Positions 42,543 to 52,598 are shown, counted from the stretch's first letter. The stretch: 64,000 nt of DNA from Robertmurraya andreesenii (GCF_030813005.1 NZ_JAUSTU010000007.1:119574-183573), one strand, 5' to 3'. A program made the numbers and translations. The notes: a model not told the origin generated them from the sequence alone.

Positions 42543-42929
42543 ATGGATAATGATAGAAGTGCCTCAATCAACATAGGTGACAAAGAGTATGAACTGGTTT
42601 TAACTACACGTGCAACAAAGGCCATTGCCGGTCGTTACGGTGGTCTTGAAAACCTTGGAGAAAAACTGATGAAATCAGAAAACTTCGAGATGGCACTGGA
42701 CGAGATTGTTTGGCTAATCACGCTGCTTGCAAACCAGTCCATTTTGATTCGTAATCTTAAGAATAAGAACGCACCAGAAGAATTGTTGACAGAGGAAGAA
42801 GTGGAGCTTCTTACCTCACCGCTTGACTTAGCGGCATATAAAACTGCAATTACCGAGGCGATGTTCAAAGGTACAAAGAGAAATGTAGAAAGTGAGGAGG
42901 AAACTCCAAAAAACGTGGAAGTCGGGTAA
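42543..42929 (+). CDS. Tail assembly chaperone, short (gpG-like) product
   Basis: 128 residues, helical, beginning MDNDRSASINIGDKEYELVL; it binds the tape measure during tail assembly. It ends 15 bp after a slippery site (42908-42914), after which a second reading frame continues to 43117. The short protein is the zero-frame product. Its place directly before the tape measure gene and the frameshift are both typical. Confidence 0.85.
   Translation: MDNDRSASINIGDKEYELVLTTRATKAIAGRYGGLENLGEKLMKSENFEMALDEIVWLITLLANQSILIRNLKNKNAPEELLTEEEVELLTSPLDLAAYKTAITEAMFKGTKRNVESEEETPKNVEVG
42908..42914 (+). other. Programmed -1 frameshift site A-AAA-AAC
   Basis: In the chaperone frame the codons CCA AAA AAC make the heptamer A AAA AAC, a strong -1 slippery sequence. 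The -1 frame is open from here to TAG 43115-43117 and would add about 67 residues. Confidence 0.8.
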
Positions 42930-43117
42930 CGGACGCTGAGGTCTTTACCCGGCTTCTTTATTATGGAACGGTTCAGATGGGCATGGAAGCAGAGGAATTC
43001 TGGCTTATGCCAATTGGGCTGTTTTTTGATTTATGGACTTGCCACAAGCAATGGCATGGTATTGAAAAACCAAAGAAAACTCGGACAATTGACGATATTA
43101 TCCCACTAGGCATATAG
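42914..43117 (+). CDS. C-terminal extension of tail assembly chaperone (gpGT-like), -1 frame
   Basis: Reached only by the -1 frameshift at 42908-42914; it has no start of its own. The frame encodes VTDAEVFTRLLYYGTVQMGM, EAEEFWLMPIGLFFDLWTC and an ending RTIDDIIPLGI, the T-domain seen after G in many siphophages. The fusion acts with the short form to scaffold tape measure folding. Ends 14 bp before the tape measure start. Confidence 0.8.
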   Translation, partial: RGSRVTDAEVFTRLLYYGTVQMGMEAEEFWLMPIGLFFDLWTCHKQWHGIEKPKKTRTIDDIIPLGI

Positions 43118-43131
43118 GAGGAGGTGAAGGG

Positions 43132-45552
43132 ATGGCGGACAATTTTGGATTAAAAATAGGTGTCGAGGGTGAGCGAGAATTTAAGAAGGCACTCTCGGAA
43201 ATTAATCAATCATTTAAGGTACTAGGTAGTGAAATGGCCCTTGTAACCAGTCAATTTGATAAGAATGATAAATCCATTCAATCGATCACGGCACGAAATG
43301 CCGTTTTAAATAAAGAAATTGACGCACAGAAAGAAAAGATTTCAACCCTTAAGGCTGCCCTTGACAATGCCTCCTCCTCTTTCGGTGAAAATGACCGCCG
43401 CACCCAAAACTGGCAGATCCAATTAAATAGGGCTCAGGCAGAACTGAACCTTATGGAACGTGAACTTGAGGAGTCTACAATTGAAGCGGATAATCTCGGT
43501 GAAGAGTTAGAGGATTCCGGTAAAAGTGCAGAGGATGCTGGTGGCAGGTTTGAAAAGCTTGGCGGTGTACTCAAGGGAATTGGTGTGGCGATGGGTGCGG
43601 TTGCCGTTGCCGCTGGAGCCGCGGCTATTAAGTTAGGTAAAGAGGTAGTTACTCAGTTCGGAGAATTAGAACAAAACCTAGGTGGATCGGAGGCGGTTTT
43701 TGGAGCATATGCTGCATCGATTCAGAAAACTGGTGAGGAAGCCTATAAAAATCTAGGTGTTTCCCAAAGTGAGTACCTTGCAACTGCTAACAAAATGGGC
43801 GCGTTATTCCAAGGTTCTGGTATACAGCAACAGAGAAGTCTTGAGCTAACTGAAAAGGCCATGCAACGTGCGGCAGACATGGCATCTGTTATGGGTATTG
43901 ATATGTCCTCGGCATTGGAGGCAGTCACTGGGGCGGCAAAGGGTAACTTTGATATGATGGATAACTTAGGTGTTGCGATGAACGCTACAAACATCGAAGC
44001 CTATGCTCTCGCAAAGGGTCTGGATTTCACTTGGAATACTGCAACACAAGCGGAAAAAGCCGAAGTAGCAATGCAAATGTTCTTTGAGAACACAGAGCAG
44101 TATGCAGGTAACTTTGCAAAAGAATCAACCGAGACAATCTCCGGTTCTATTGGGTTACTACAGGCCGCACTTGGTTCATTTACAGCTGGACTCGGTAATG
44201 CCAATGCTGATATGACGAATCTGACTGAGAATCTTGTTGATGCTTTCGAGGCGGTTGTCACTAATATTGTACCGGTTTTAGAAAATATCGTAGCCGCCTT
44301 GCCAACAGCGACAGGCGCAATATTAGCGGCGGTTGCAGACTTGCTACCAATGCTTCTTGAATTGGTTACAAATATATTTGCGCAAGTACTGGAAACAATT
44401 TTAAATCTTTTACCAGAACTTATCCCAGCAGCAGTAAGTGCTCTAATGACGATTGTTGGAGCGTTAATTGATAACCTTCCGCTACTGATAAATGCAGCAA
44501 TCGAACTAGTAACAGCACTAGTGGAGGGGATCGGCATCGCTTTACCACAACTCATCCCTGCGGCAGTTTCTGCTGTTATGCAGATTGTCCAAGGATTGAT
44601 GGATAACCTACCACTCATTTTGAATGCCGCTTTGCAGTTGATTATAGGGTTAGCACAGGGATTGGTAGAGGCAATACCTCAGCTTACTTCTGCCTTACCG
44701 GTCATCATCAAAGCAATAGTGGATTTTATCATTAAATCTATTCCGCAGATTATTGAAGCGGGTATTCAATTATTGTCCTCACTGGTTACAGCTTTGCCTA
44801 CCATTATTACAGCAGTTGTGGAAGCAATCCCGCAAATTATCGACAGTATCATCAGTGCTGTTATTGGTTCAATCCCTTTGATTATTGATGCAGGTATCCG
44901 GCTTTTGGTATCTCTCATTCAAGCATTGCCACAGATTATTACTACTGTTGTAGGTGCTATTCCCAAGATTGTTACCTCGCTGGTCAATGCCATTATTGGT
45001 AACATCGATAAGGTTATTTTAGCGGGTGTTCAACTGTTTGTGGCACTGATTGCAAATCTGCCAAGGATAATCGTAGAGATTGTTAAAGCAGTACCGCAGA
45101 TCATCTCTGGACTGGTCAGAGCCTTTACTGGTTATATCGGTCAAATGGCTCAAGTGGGTGGCAATTTGATTAAAGGTCTATGGCAAGGTATATCAGATGC
45201 AGGTGCATGGCTATGGAGTAAAATATCTGGATTTTTCGGAAATGTTGTATCGAAGATTAAAGACTTCTTTGGTATCCGCTCCCCTTCAACTCTATTTGCT
45301 GGAATTGGCCGCAACATGGGTGAAGGTATCGGTGTGGGGTTTGAGGATGCAATGACAGCAGTTTCAAGGGATATGCAAAATGCAGTACCAACCAGCTTTG
45401 ATTTTAATTACAGAGGTATATCTAGGCAAGGCAATGCCACTGGTGCAAGTATCACTCAAAACATCTCGGTAGTGACACCTAAGGCTCTATCAGAAAAAGA
45501 ACTAGCACGGCAGTTTAAGAACTTATCCCGTAAACTGGCACTTGAATTGTAA
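43132..45552 (+). CDS. Tape measure protein
   Basis: 806 residues. N-terminal coiled coil (about 1-140), a hydrophobic region (150-170) and a long central part (about 370-640) of repeated hydrophobic segments such as LPQLIPAAVSAVMQIVQGLM and LPQIITTVVGAIPKIVTSL; then a C-terminal GLWQGISDAGAWLWSKISGF and FFGIRSPSTLFAGIG motif. It fixes tail length and passes through the membrane on DNA injection. 806 residues predicts a tail of roughly 120 nm at 1.5 angstrom per residue. Confidence 0.9.
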   Translation: MADNFGLKIGVEGEREFKKALSEINQSFKVLGSEMALVTSQFDKNDKSIQSITARNAVLNKEIDAQKEKISTLKAALDNASSSFGENDRRTQNWQIQLNRAQAELNLMERELEESTIEADNLGEELEDSGKSAEDAGGRFEKLGGVLKGIGVAMGAVAVAAGAAAIKLGKEVVTQFGELEQNLGGSEAVFGAYAASIQKTGEEAYKNLGVSQSEYLATANKMGALFQGSGIQQQRSLELTEKAMQRAADMASVMGIDMSSALEAVTGAAKGNFDMMDNLGVAMNATNIEAYALAKGLDFTWNTATQAEKAEVAMQMFFENTEQYAGNFAKESTETISGSIGLLQAALGSFTAGLGNANADMTNLTENLVDAFEAVVTNIVPVLENIVAALPTATGAILAAVADLLPMLLELVTNIFAQVLETILNLLPELIPAAVSALMTIVGALIDNLPLLINAAIELVTALVEGIGIALPQLIPAAVSAVMQIVQGLMDNLPLILNAALQLIIGLAQGLVEAIPQLTSALPVIIKAIVDFIIKSIPQIIEAGIQLLSSLVTALPTIITAVVEAIPQIIDSIISAVIGSIPLIIDAGIRLLVSLIQALPQIITTVVGAIPKIVTSLVNAIIGNIDKVILAGVQLFVALIANLPRIIVEIVKAVPQIISGLVRAFTGYIGQMAQVGGNLIKGLWQGISDAGAWLWSKISGFFGNVVSKIKDFFGIRSPSTLFAGIGRNMGEGIGVGFEDAMTAVSRDMQNAVPTSFDFNYRGISRQGNATGASITQNISVVTPKALSEKELARQFKNLSRKLALEL

Positions 45553-45565
45553 AGGAGGTACGGAA

Positions 45566-46417
45566 ATGGAGCTAACATACACCAATAGAGATGGAGAGAG
45601 CATTACGCTTAAGCAAAGCCGACCGTATTTTCTTATGAAGATAGATGGTACTGGCAACATCCGTCAAACTGTCAACACTTTCAAGGCACCAGACCAAGAT
45701 GGCGCTTTTTATATTTCCTCCACACTAGATATGCGAAACATAACGATTGAAGGTACGGTTGTTGCTGATACTCCCGATGAGGCGTATAAAAGGAGACAAC
45801 GCTTCCTTCAAATATTTAGTCCAAAGCTATTAGGGACGCTTCAATACCGCGAGCGACAGATATCCTGTGTTGTGGAGGAGGCAGGTTTTAGTGTTTCTAA
45901 TCGGCAACGAATACCAAACTTCTTTGTCAGTCTGCTCTGCCCATCCCCTTTCTTTGAGACATTAAATGAAGTGCGAGAGGAACTAGCATCATGGATACCG
46001 CTATTTGAGTTTGAATTGGAAATTCCAATGACTGGGATGGAGTTCGGAATGCGTCAACCTAGCCAAATCATTACGGTGGAAAATATAGGGGATGTATCTT
46101 GTGGATGCGAGATAGTGTTTAGGGCCTTAGGTACTGTGTCGAACCCTGAACTATTAAACATAGACACGGGAGAATATATCCGACTTCTCACTACAATGAG
46201 CGCTGGGGATGAACTTCGTGTATATACCCACTTCGCTGGTAAGCGTGTGGTCCAGATTGATGGGTCAACGATTACAAATGCTTTTTCACTGTTGGATACC
46301 AATTCGGTGTTCTTTCAACTCGCGGCAGGTCTTAATACACTGCGTTACGATGCTTCTGTCAATATGGAACTGTTAGAGGTTAGTATTTACTTTCGTCCGC
46401 AGTTTCTGGGGGTGTGA
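45566..46417 (+). CDS. Distal tail protein (Dit-like)
   Basis: 283 residues from ATG 45566 (AAAGGAGG upstream; an in-frame start at 45542 lies inside the tape measure gene). The beta-rich N-terminal half (ISSTLDMRNITIEGTVVADT) and phage tail-family features fit Dit, the hub between tube and tip. The C-terminal half may carry a second beta-domain. It precedes the tail-spike gene, the standard order. Confidence 0.8.
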   Translation: MELTYTNRDGESITLKQSRPYFLMKIDGTGNIRQTVNTFKAPDQDGAFYISSTLDMRNITIEGTVVADTPDEAYKRRQRFLQIFSPKLLGTLQYRERQISCVVEEAGFSVSNRQRIPNFFVSLLCPSPFFETLNEVREELASWIPLFEFELEIPMTGMEFGMRQPSQIITVENIGDVSCGCEIVFRALGTVSNPELLNIDTGEYIRLLTTMSAGDELRVYTHFAGKRVVQIDGSTITNAFSLLDTNSVFFQLAAGLNTLRYDASVNMELLEVSIYFRPQFLGV

Positions 46418-46419
46418 AA

Positions 46420-48357
46420 ATGGAACTGTATATCTACAATTCAAACCGAGAGCTTGCGGGCATTGTGGAATCTTTCGAGTACTTACGCTGGACGAGACGC
46501 TATTCCCAGTGTGGCTCATTTGAGTTAAAGGCGATAGCAACTCCAGAGAATACAGAACTCTTAAAGGAAGGGAATATCATCTGGAAAAATGATGATGAGG
46601 AAGCCGGGATCATTGAGCATCTGGAACTTTCTCAAACCGAGCATGAAATTATTACTGCAAGTGGTCGTTTTGCAACTTCCTTCCTCTCCCGCCGCATTGT
46701 TTGGCAAACGGAGAAACTGTCTGGTGACATCTCTGTCTGTGTGGAGCAGTTGATAAATAATAATCTTATCAATCCTTCTGATACAGCAAGGAAGATTTCA
46801 AACATAACCTTTTCTGCTCCAAACTTAAATGTTCCCATCAGCACACAAATATCGTATAGAAATTTGATGGATGCGGTGACAGGACTATGTGTTGCCTCAG
46901 ATATTGGCATTAAGACCGTATTCTCTCCTGCGACAGGGGGATTTACCATATCGTTGTATAGAGGAAAGGAATCACAAGCAGTATTTTCTAAGGAATATGA
47001 AAATCTTACGGAACAGATTTATACAATAAGTGCAGGAGATTATGCAAACACTGCCCTTGTTGCTGGTGAAGGAGAAGGCACAGAGCGAACCTTTATTTCG
47101 ATTACAGGTGGCTCAGGTGAGACAAGACATGAAATTTTTGTGGATGCTAAGGATTTGCGGGCGGAAGACTTTGGTTCGGATTACATTGATACACTAATCT
47201 TTCGAGGTAAAAGTAAGCTTAGTGAGCAGGCAATACGCTATTCATTTGATACATCAGTCAATCCACACGGCAATTTAACATATAAGATAGACTTCGATCT
47301 TGGGCAGACCGTCAAAGTTATTTCCAAAGCATGGGGTGTATCCATGACGACACGTATCACCGAAGTCGAGGAAACCTATGACGCAGACGGCCAGAGCATC
47401 AGTGTAGTGTTTGGAAAAGCGGAGTTAACGATAGCACAAAAAATCCGCTCTGACTTAAGCGAGGTTAAAACAGCGATATTTGCTCCAACGGGCATATCCG
47501 AAATTGCACAGGCTATAGGGACCGTGGAGGAAACGTTGGGAATTGTGGAGGAAACCTTAGGTGACTTGACTGAGGTAGATTCAGAGATTCAAGGAGACAG
47601 CGTAGCATCTACTATCAATAATCTGTATGGTAAACTACCAGCACTCGAAATCAATGTGGGCGGAGGTACTATATCCATTGGACAATATGCGTTGTACCAT
47701 ATGAACTCTGGGGATGCCTTTTATTTCACCTCATGGAGTGGCAATAAGTTTAGTGACCAGCCAAGTGATGACGGTCATGTCTTTTTGGTAAAGCATAACG
47801 GGGATAACACGGGGAATGGCTATCAGCGGGCAATGGGTTTCTTTATTTCTCGTAATACCATGACATTTTATGTGATTTCTGTTTTCGTATTTAACAACCC
47901 TTCTGGTCAAGCAAACTGGCTTAATATCAATAACGAACCTGTAACTACTGCAAGGATTGCCAATGGAGCAGTCACTGGCTTGAAAATTACAGACCGTACA
48001 ATTACAGCCACTAAACTGGCTTCTTCCTTTAGCGACTACTCAACTACAGAACAAAACACAGGGCGGCTATGGATAGATGGCAAGACGATTTATCGTAAAG
48101 AGATAAATCTCGGTTCGCTTACGGATACAACACCAAAACATGTACCTCATGGTATAGCAAACCTCAGCACTGTTGTCAGTTTAACCGGTTTTGTCACGAA
48201 TGGGAGTGTTTTCTTGCCACTGCCCCTTGCTCGTTACAACAACTTTGCATCTCAAATCGGACTCTTCGTGAATATGACCGACATTGTAGTCGAACCAGGC
48301 AATGATAGAACTGCATATACAGGCTATGTAGTTATAGAGTACACAAAAACCGTTTAG
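46420..48357 (+). CDS. Tail tip/spike protein, ReqiPepy6 Gp37-like
   Basis: 645 residues from ATG 46420 (GGGGGTG upstream; GTG 46414 is less likely). The first part (LYIYNSNRELAGIVESFEY, LRWTRRYSQCGSFELKA) is the Gp37-like baseplate hub that contains the tail-associated domain. The C-terminal part (from about residue 400) is beta-rich and probably host-facing. A coiled-coil repeat GTVEETLGIVEETLGDLTEV lies at about residues 370-390. Confidence 0.82.
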   Translation: MELYIYNSNRELAGIVESFEYLRWTRRYSQCGSFELKAIATPENTELLKEGNIIWKNDDEEAGIIEHLELSQTEHEIITASGRFATSFLSRRIVWQTEKLSGDISVCVEQLINNNLINPSDTARKISNITFSAPNLNVPISTQISYRNLMDAVTGLCVASDIGIKTVFSPATGGFTISLYRGKESQAVFSKEYENLTEQIYTISAGDYANTALVAGEGEGTERTFISITGGSGETRHEIFVDAKDLRAEDFGSDYIDTLIFRGKSKLSEQAIRYSFDTSVNPHGNLTYKIDFDLGQTVKVISKAWGVSMTTRITEVEETYDADGQSISVVFGKAELTIAQKIRSDLSEVKTAIFAPTGISEIAQAIGTVEETLGIVEETLGDLTEVDSEIQGDSVASTINNLYGKLPALEINVGGGTISIGQYALYHMNSGDAFYFTSWSGNKFSDQPSDDGHVFLVKHNGDNTGNGYQRAMGFFISRNTMTFYVISVFVFNNPSGQANWLNINNEPVTTARIANGAVTGLKITDRTITATKLASSFSDYSTTEQNTGRLWIDGKTIYRKEINLGSLTDTTPKHVPHGIANLSTVVSLTGFVTNGSVFLPLPLARYNNFASQIGLFVNMTDIVVEPGNDRTAYTGYVVIEYTKTV

Positions 48358-48374
48358 TAAGGAGGGAATAGTTT

Positions 48375-48878
48375 ATGGAGAAAAGTGGATTTTTCAACTC
48401 ATCTGATGGAGATAGAATCTATGACGCAACAGATTTCGCTGCATATTTTGGAAGCCTTGTCTCGAATGGTGTATTTTATTCTACACCAACAAACCTTCTG
48501 GTGTCTCCAGGGATTGGGTTGGTAGTGAGCATAGCAGCGGGCAGTGCGTGGATTAATGGTTATCGATATGAAAATACGGATGTTTTAAACAAACCACTTT
48601 CTACAGCAGACGGAAGCAATCCTCGCATAGACCGGGTTGTGGTTCGCTTAAGTCAAATTACGAGGAGCATTCAGCTTGCCATTGTCACGGGTACTCCCGC
48701 AGCAACACCCATAGCTCCAGAGTTGACAAGAACAAGCGATGTCTATGAACTTGGCATCGCTGATGTTTTAGTACCTTCGGCTGCCACATCGATTTCAGCA
48801 AATAACATTATAGATACCCGATTGAATACTAGCCTTTGTGGGCTGGTAAACTCGCTAGTTTCGGCTGTTTATGAATAG
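48375..48878 (+). CDS. Phage baseplate/receptor-binding structural protein
   Basis: 167 residues: RIYDATDFAAYFGSLVSNGV, GSAWINGYRYENTDV, and DGSNPRIDRVVVRLSQITRS. It is a small beta-rich protein found next to tail fibres in Firmicute phages; possibly a baseplate or upper-fibre piece. No enzymatic motif. Confidence 0.65.
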   Translation: MEKSGFFNSSDGDRIYDATDFAAYFGSLVSNGVFYSTPTNLLVSPGIGLVVSIAAGSAWINGYRYENTDVLNKPLSTADGSNPRIDRVVVRLSQITRSIQLAIVTGTPAATPIAPELTRTSDVYELGIADVLVPSAATSISANNIIDTRLNTSLCGLVNSLVSAVYE

Positions 48879-48894
48879 GAGGAGGTGAATGTAA

Positions 48895-51249
48895 GTGGCG
48901 GATATTAATGGCATCACTCTGCAGGCGGGTTCTAGCCCGACCGTCCATTACACAATTACTTATACCAAAAGCCGTCTAAATAATAGTCAGATGAGATACA
49001 ATTTCACCATATCCGCTGCGTTGGGTTCATCAGGTTCCTTTATCCGTAGTGGTTATGCATTGCTTTGCACTATGACTGTAAATGGATCTTCTTCACAGGT
49101 ACGTATTAAAGCGGCGGATGGAGATAACTGGGAAGGGACCACACCAAGGCTCAGATATGTTTCGGTAACCTGCGCTTCTACTACAGGTAATGCAACCCAG
49201 CCAGTCACATTCAAAGTGGTATCTGATGGACGATTGCCATTATCCTCTGGTGTAATTACCAATTCAAGCTATACGGTACTAAGTGCTCCATTGCTTACTA
49301 CAGCTTGTGGAGCCCCAACATCTTGTACTGTTTCTCCAACACTTGCAGAAGGGAATGTGACTCTTTCTTGGAGTGGGGCTTCTGGAGGTATTAATAATGC
49401 GATTTCCAGTTATGAGATTCAATATAGTGAATCTACCGATAACGTCACATGGGGAGCATGGACTGCCTTGACCACGCTGACCACCACAGCAACAAGTGGT
49501 AATGTATCCGTTGCGCCACCTCCTACCCGAGGTAATTACCGTAGATTTCGGGTGCGAACCCGTGGTTCAGCAGGTGCTAGTTATTACTCTGGCTGGAAAG
49601 TATCCACAAACAGCGTCCGCAGAAACACTGTACCAAAGCCAGCAACGACCGCTATTGCATCCCCTGCAGCATATAGTGATGAAACGATTACACTGACTTG
49701 GAGTGGGGCATCAAGCGGTACGAGTCCAATTAAGGGATATCAAATTGCCAGTCGTACTTCAACGGATAATAGTACTTGGGGTGCGTGGAATGTGTTGACT
49801 ACGTTGACATTGGCGGCAAGCGGTGGCAGTTATAATCCAATAGTATCGAGGACTCCAGGAACATATACACAATTTGGTATTTGGACAATTGATTCATTGG
49901 ATGTTTATTCAATAGAGAAAGTCAGCAATAGCATTTATTGTAACGTGACAGCTTGTACAGCACCGACCCTTTGCACGGTAAGTGCAACATTATCCGAAGG
50001 AAATGTTACTCTCTCGTGGAGTGGAGCATTTGGTGGTGCAGGTAATGCCATCACATCCTACGAAATACAATATAGTGAGTCGCCTGATAATAGCAACTGG
50101 GGTGCTTGGTTGGCATTGGCTATCGTCAATACTTCAGCAACAAGCAGTATTTTAAATGTCAGTCCACCTACCACACGTGGTCATTATCGTCGGTTCCGAA
50201 TAAGAACCCGTGGTACGGCTGGAGAAGATTTTTACTCAGACTGGGCTATATCTAGCAACACTGTTCGTAAAAATATACTGCCGATCCCACCGACTATTTT
50301 TGCCGCAAACCCTCCAATATATGAAGCTAATACAATAAATCTTTCATGGAGTGGGACGGTACCTGGAACCAGTGCGATTAAGCAGTATGTCATACAACAG
50401 TCTACATCGACAGATGGTGTGAATTGGTCGGCATACGTAGCACTGACGACTATTATTTCAAGCAATACCTCAGGTAGCCTTCAGGTAAATGCTTCACAAA
50501 TAGCTGGTCGGTATACCCGTTATCGAATCAGTGTTACAGATGCACTTGATGCAGTTTCTGCCTTTGTAGTTAGCAACATGGTAAAGAAAAACAGCCCACC
50601 TGCATCACCAGTAGTGGACTGTCCAATGTCTGGCAATTTTACTTATAACTCTACACCACGTTTTATGATTACAACAGGAATTGAACCAGATGGACAAACA
50701 CAAATAGTGGAGGTAAGGATTGATTCTGGTCCATGGCAAAATAGCGTGGACAATCCTGAGCGGTTTTCTGTAAGCGGCTATCTTGGTAATGGTGTCAAGA
50801 CGGTTTACCAAGCAGAACCTCTTTCTGTAGGAAATCATACGGTTACTTTTCGTTGCCTTGACAGTGATATCGAGTCAGCAAGCACAGAAGTTGTTCGTAC
50901 CTTCACGATTTTAGCATTACCTTTTGAAATCATCACCGCTAATGTGACACATGTAAAGGCAGCGCATATTCAGACGCTTCGAACTGTTATAAACAGGGTA
51001 CGTAGCTATTACAATATGTCCCCTGCAACTTGGAAAGAGGAGATCACCGCAAGAAAGACCACTGTTAAGAATTGGCCATTCCATATCGTTGAAATGCGTA
51101 AAGCTATTGATGCGATTATTATGATGATTAATAGTTTTGATTCTTCCCATGCATTCGATATACCATCTGTCACATGGCTACCTATTGGTACAGGAAGACC
51201 TAGGGCAGATGTAATGCAACAAATTCATGACCTAATAAAAATAATGTAA
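48895..51249 (+). CDS. Tail fibre with fibronectin type III repeats
   Basis: 784 residues from GTG (AGGAGGAGGTG upstream). Four or so FN3-like modules lie at about residues 140-600, each with LSWSGA near its start; the first and third are near copies (SSYEIQYSES / TSYEIQYSES; YRRFRVRTRGSAG / YRRFRIRTRGTAG). The C-terminus is different, with KAAHIQTLRTVINRVRSYY. It probably binds the host surface. Module duplication suggests recent lengthening. Confidence 0.8.
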   Translation: MADINGITLQAGSSPTVHYTITYTKSRLNNSQMRYNFTISAALGSSGSFIRSGYALLCTMTVNGSSSQVRIKAADGDNWEGTTPRLRYVSVTCASTTGNATQPVTFKVVSDGRLPLSSGVITNSSYTVLSAPLLTTACGAPTSCTVSPTLAEGNVTLSWSGASGGINNAISSYEIQYSESTDNVTWGAWTALTTLTTTATSGNVSVAPPPTRGNYRRFRVRTRGSAGASYYSGWKVSTNSVRRNTVPKPATTAIASPAAYSDETITLTWSGASSGTSPIKGYQIASRTSTDNSTWGAWNVLTTLTLAASGGSYNPIVSRTPGTYTQFGIWTIDSLDVYSIEKVSNSIYCNVTACTAPTLCTVSATLSEGNVTLSWSGAFGGAGNAITSYEIQYSESPDNSNWGAWLALAIVNTSATSSILNVSPPTTRGHYRRFRIRTRGTAGEDFYSDWAISSNTVRKNILPIPPTIFAANPPIYEANTINLSWSGTVPGTSAIKQYVIQQSTSTDGVNWSAYVALTTIISSNTSGSLQVNASQIAGRYTRYRISVTDALDAVSAFVVSNMVKKNSPPASPVVDCPMSGNFTYNSTPRFMITTGIEPDGQTQIVEVRIDSGPWQNSVDNPERFSVSGYLGNGVKTVYQAEPLSVGNHTVTFRCLDSDIESASTEVVRTFTILALPFEIITANVTHVKAAHIQTLRTVINRVRSYYNMSPATWKEEITARKTTVKNWPFHIVEMRKAIDAIIMMINSFDSSHAFDIPSVTWLPIGTGRPRADVMQQIHDLIKIM

Positions 51250-51260
51250 AAATAAAATTC

Positions 51261-51290
51261 AGCGCTCTTGTCATTTGCAGGGGCGCTTTT
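51261..51290 (+). terminator. Terminator between fibre and holin genes
   Basis: AGCGCTC ... GGGGCGCT stem followed by TTTTC; 12 bp after the fibre stop. It may lower holin expression relative to structural genes. Confidence 0.7.
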
Positions 51291-51324
51291 CTATATGGAA
51301 ATACACGAAACGGAGGTGTCTTTA

Positions 51325-51765
51325 ATGAAAGAAATTTGGAATTGGATACAGCTAGCTATTGCCGCAGTCGGTGGATTTCTTGGGTGGTTTCTCGGCGGTT
51401 ATGACGGATTTCTCTATGCACTGGTAGCCTTTGTGATCATTGACTACCTGACAGGTGTCTTTTGTGCAATTGCAAACAAAAAACTGTGTAGCGAAATCGG
51501 TGCTAAGGGGATTTTCAAAAAGGTACTCATCTTTATAATGGTAGGCATCGCTCATATTATCGATACACAAATTTTGGTTAGTATTGGAGAAAATAGTGGG
51601 ATTTTACGAACTGCAGTAATCTTTTTCTACCTAAGTAATGAAGGAGTATCCATTTTAGAGAACGCTGGACATATAGGACTGCCTATTCCAGAAAACCTAA
51701 AATCTGTTCTACAGCAACTACATGGACGTGATGGGGAACCGCCTAAGCCTGGTGGTGGAAGATGA
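51325..51765 (+). CDS. Holin (phage_holin_4 type)
   Basis: 146 residues from ATG 51325 (ACGGAGGTG upstream; an in-frame start at 51268 has no site). Three hydrophobic stretches (QLAIAAVGGFLGWFLGGY; FLYALVAFVIIDYLTGVFC; VLIFIMVGIAHIID) and a C-terminal NEGVSILENAGHIGLPIP match the toxin-secretion/lysis holin family. It opens the membrane for the amidase encoded next. Confidence 0.88.
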   Translation: MKEIWNWIQLAIAAVGGFLGWFLGGYDGFLYALVAFVIIDYLTGVFCAIANKKLCSEIGAKGIFKKVLIFIMVGIAHIIDTQILVSIGENSGILRTAVIFFYLSNEGVSILENAGHIGLPIPENLKSVLQQLHGRDGEPPKPGGGR

Positions 51766-51796
51766 TTGACTTAATATTTGATTAGAGGTGATTTTA

Positions 51797-52498
51797 ATGA
51801 AGTTACGCAAACTATTACTTACGAACAATGCCTGCTATAAAGCGGGTAAAACCATAACACCAAAGGGTATTATGGTTCACTCGACTGGTGCAAACAACCC
51901 ATGGTTGAAGCGCTACGTTGGCCCAGACGATGGCTTGCTAGGAAAGAACCAGTATAACAACCATTGGAATCAAGACAAACCTGGAGGGCGTAAAGTCTGT
52001 GTCCATGCCTTCATTGGTAAATTAGCAGATGGTTCCATTGCTACCTATCAAACATTACCTTGGAATCACCAAGGTTGGCATGCTGGAGGAGCTGCTAATA
52101 ATTCTCATATTGGTTTTGAAATTTGCGAGGACGGATTGACCGATGCCTCGTATTTTTCTGCTGTTTACAAGGAAGCTGTGGAGCTTTGTGTACATCTTTG
52201 CAAACTCTATGGATTTAGCGAAAAAGATATCATCTGTCACAGCGAAGGTTATAAACGAGGCATTGCCAGTAACCATGGGGATGTGATGCACTGGTTCCCT
52301 AAACATGGGAAGAGTATGGACACCTTTCGAGCGGATGTGAAGAAATTACTAATCACAGAAAATAAGCCAGAAGAACCAGTGAAAAAGAAATATTACCGTG
52401 TGCAGATCGGTGCATATTCGGATAAAGCAAATGCTGAGGCACAGCTTGCCAAGGCTAAAAAGGCAGGCTTTACGGATGCATTTATTAAGTATGATTAA
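51797..52498 (+). CDS. N-acetylmuramoyl-L-alanine amidase (endolysin) with SPOR-like end
   Basis: 233 residues. The amidase-2/PGRP fold shows zinc His in GIMVHSTGANNPW, QGWHAGG with GFEICEDG, and CHSEGYKRGIASNHGDVMHW. The C-terminal 40 residues (YYRVQIGAYSDKANAEAQLA) are a SPOR-like peptidoglycan-binding domain. Cleaves the stem peptide from muramic acid to lyse the cell. ATG 51797 has AGAGGTG upstream. Confidence 0.9.
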   Translation: MKLRKLLLTNNACYKAGKTITPKGIMVHSTGANNPWLKRYVGPDDGLLGKNQYNNHWNQDKPGGRKVCVHAFIGKLADGSIATYQTLPWNHQGWHAGGAANNSHIGFEICEDGLTDASYFSAVYKEAVELCVHLCKLYGFSEKDIICHSEGYKRGIASNHGDVMHWFPKHGKSMDTFRADVKKLLITENKPEEPVKKKYYRVQIGAYSDKANAEAQLAKAKKAGFTDAFIKYD

Positions 52499-52561
52499 CA
52501 AATTGAGCGAGTTAAAAATCATCGAGATTCCTAAATAAAATATTAAACTATTAATTTATCT

Positions 52562-52598
52562 AGCCTGCGGGGGTTCTTCCCTTGCAGGCTCTTTTTTT
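52562..52598 (+). terminator. Terminator of the late operon
   Basis: AGCCTGCGGGG pairs with CCTTGCAGGCT (one bulge) and is followed by seven T. It closes the late transcription unit and isolates the recombinase genes. Confidence 0.9.

Noticed and set aside
44001..44618. A 205-residue minus-strand ORF
   Set aside because: It is the reverse frame of the repetitive tape measure gene; it has no ribosome site and biased Ser/Ala composition.
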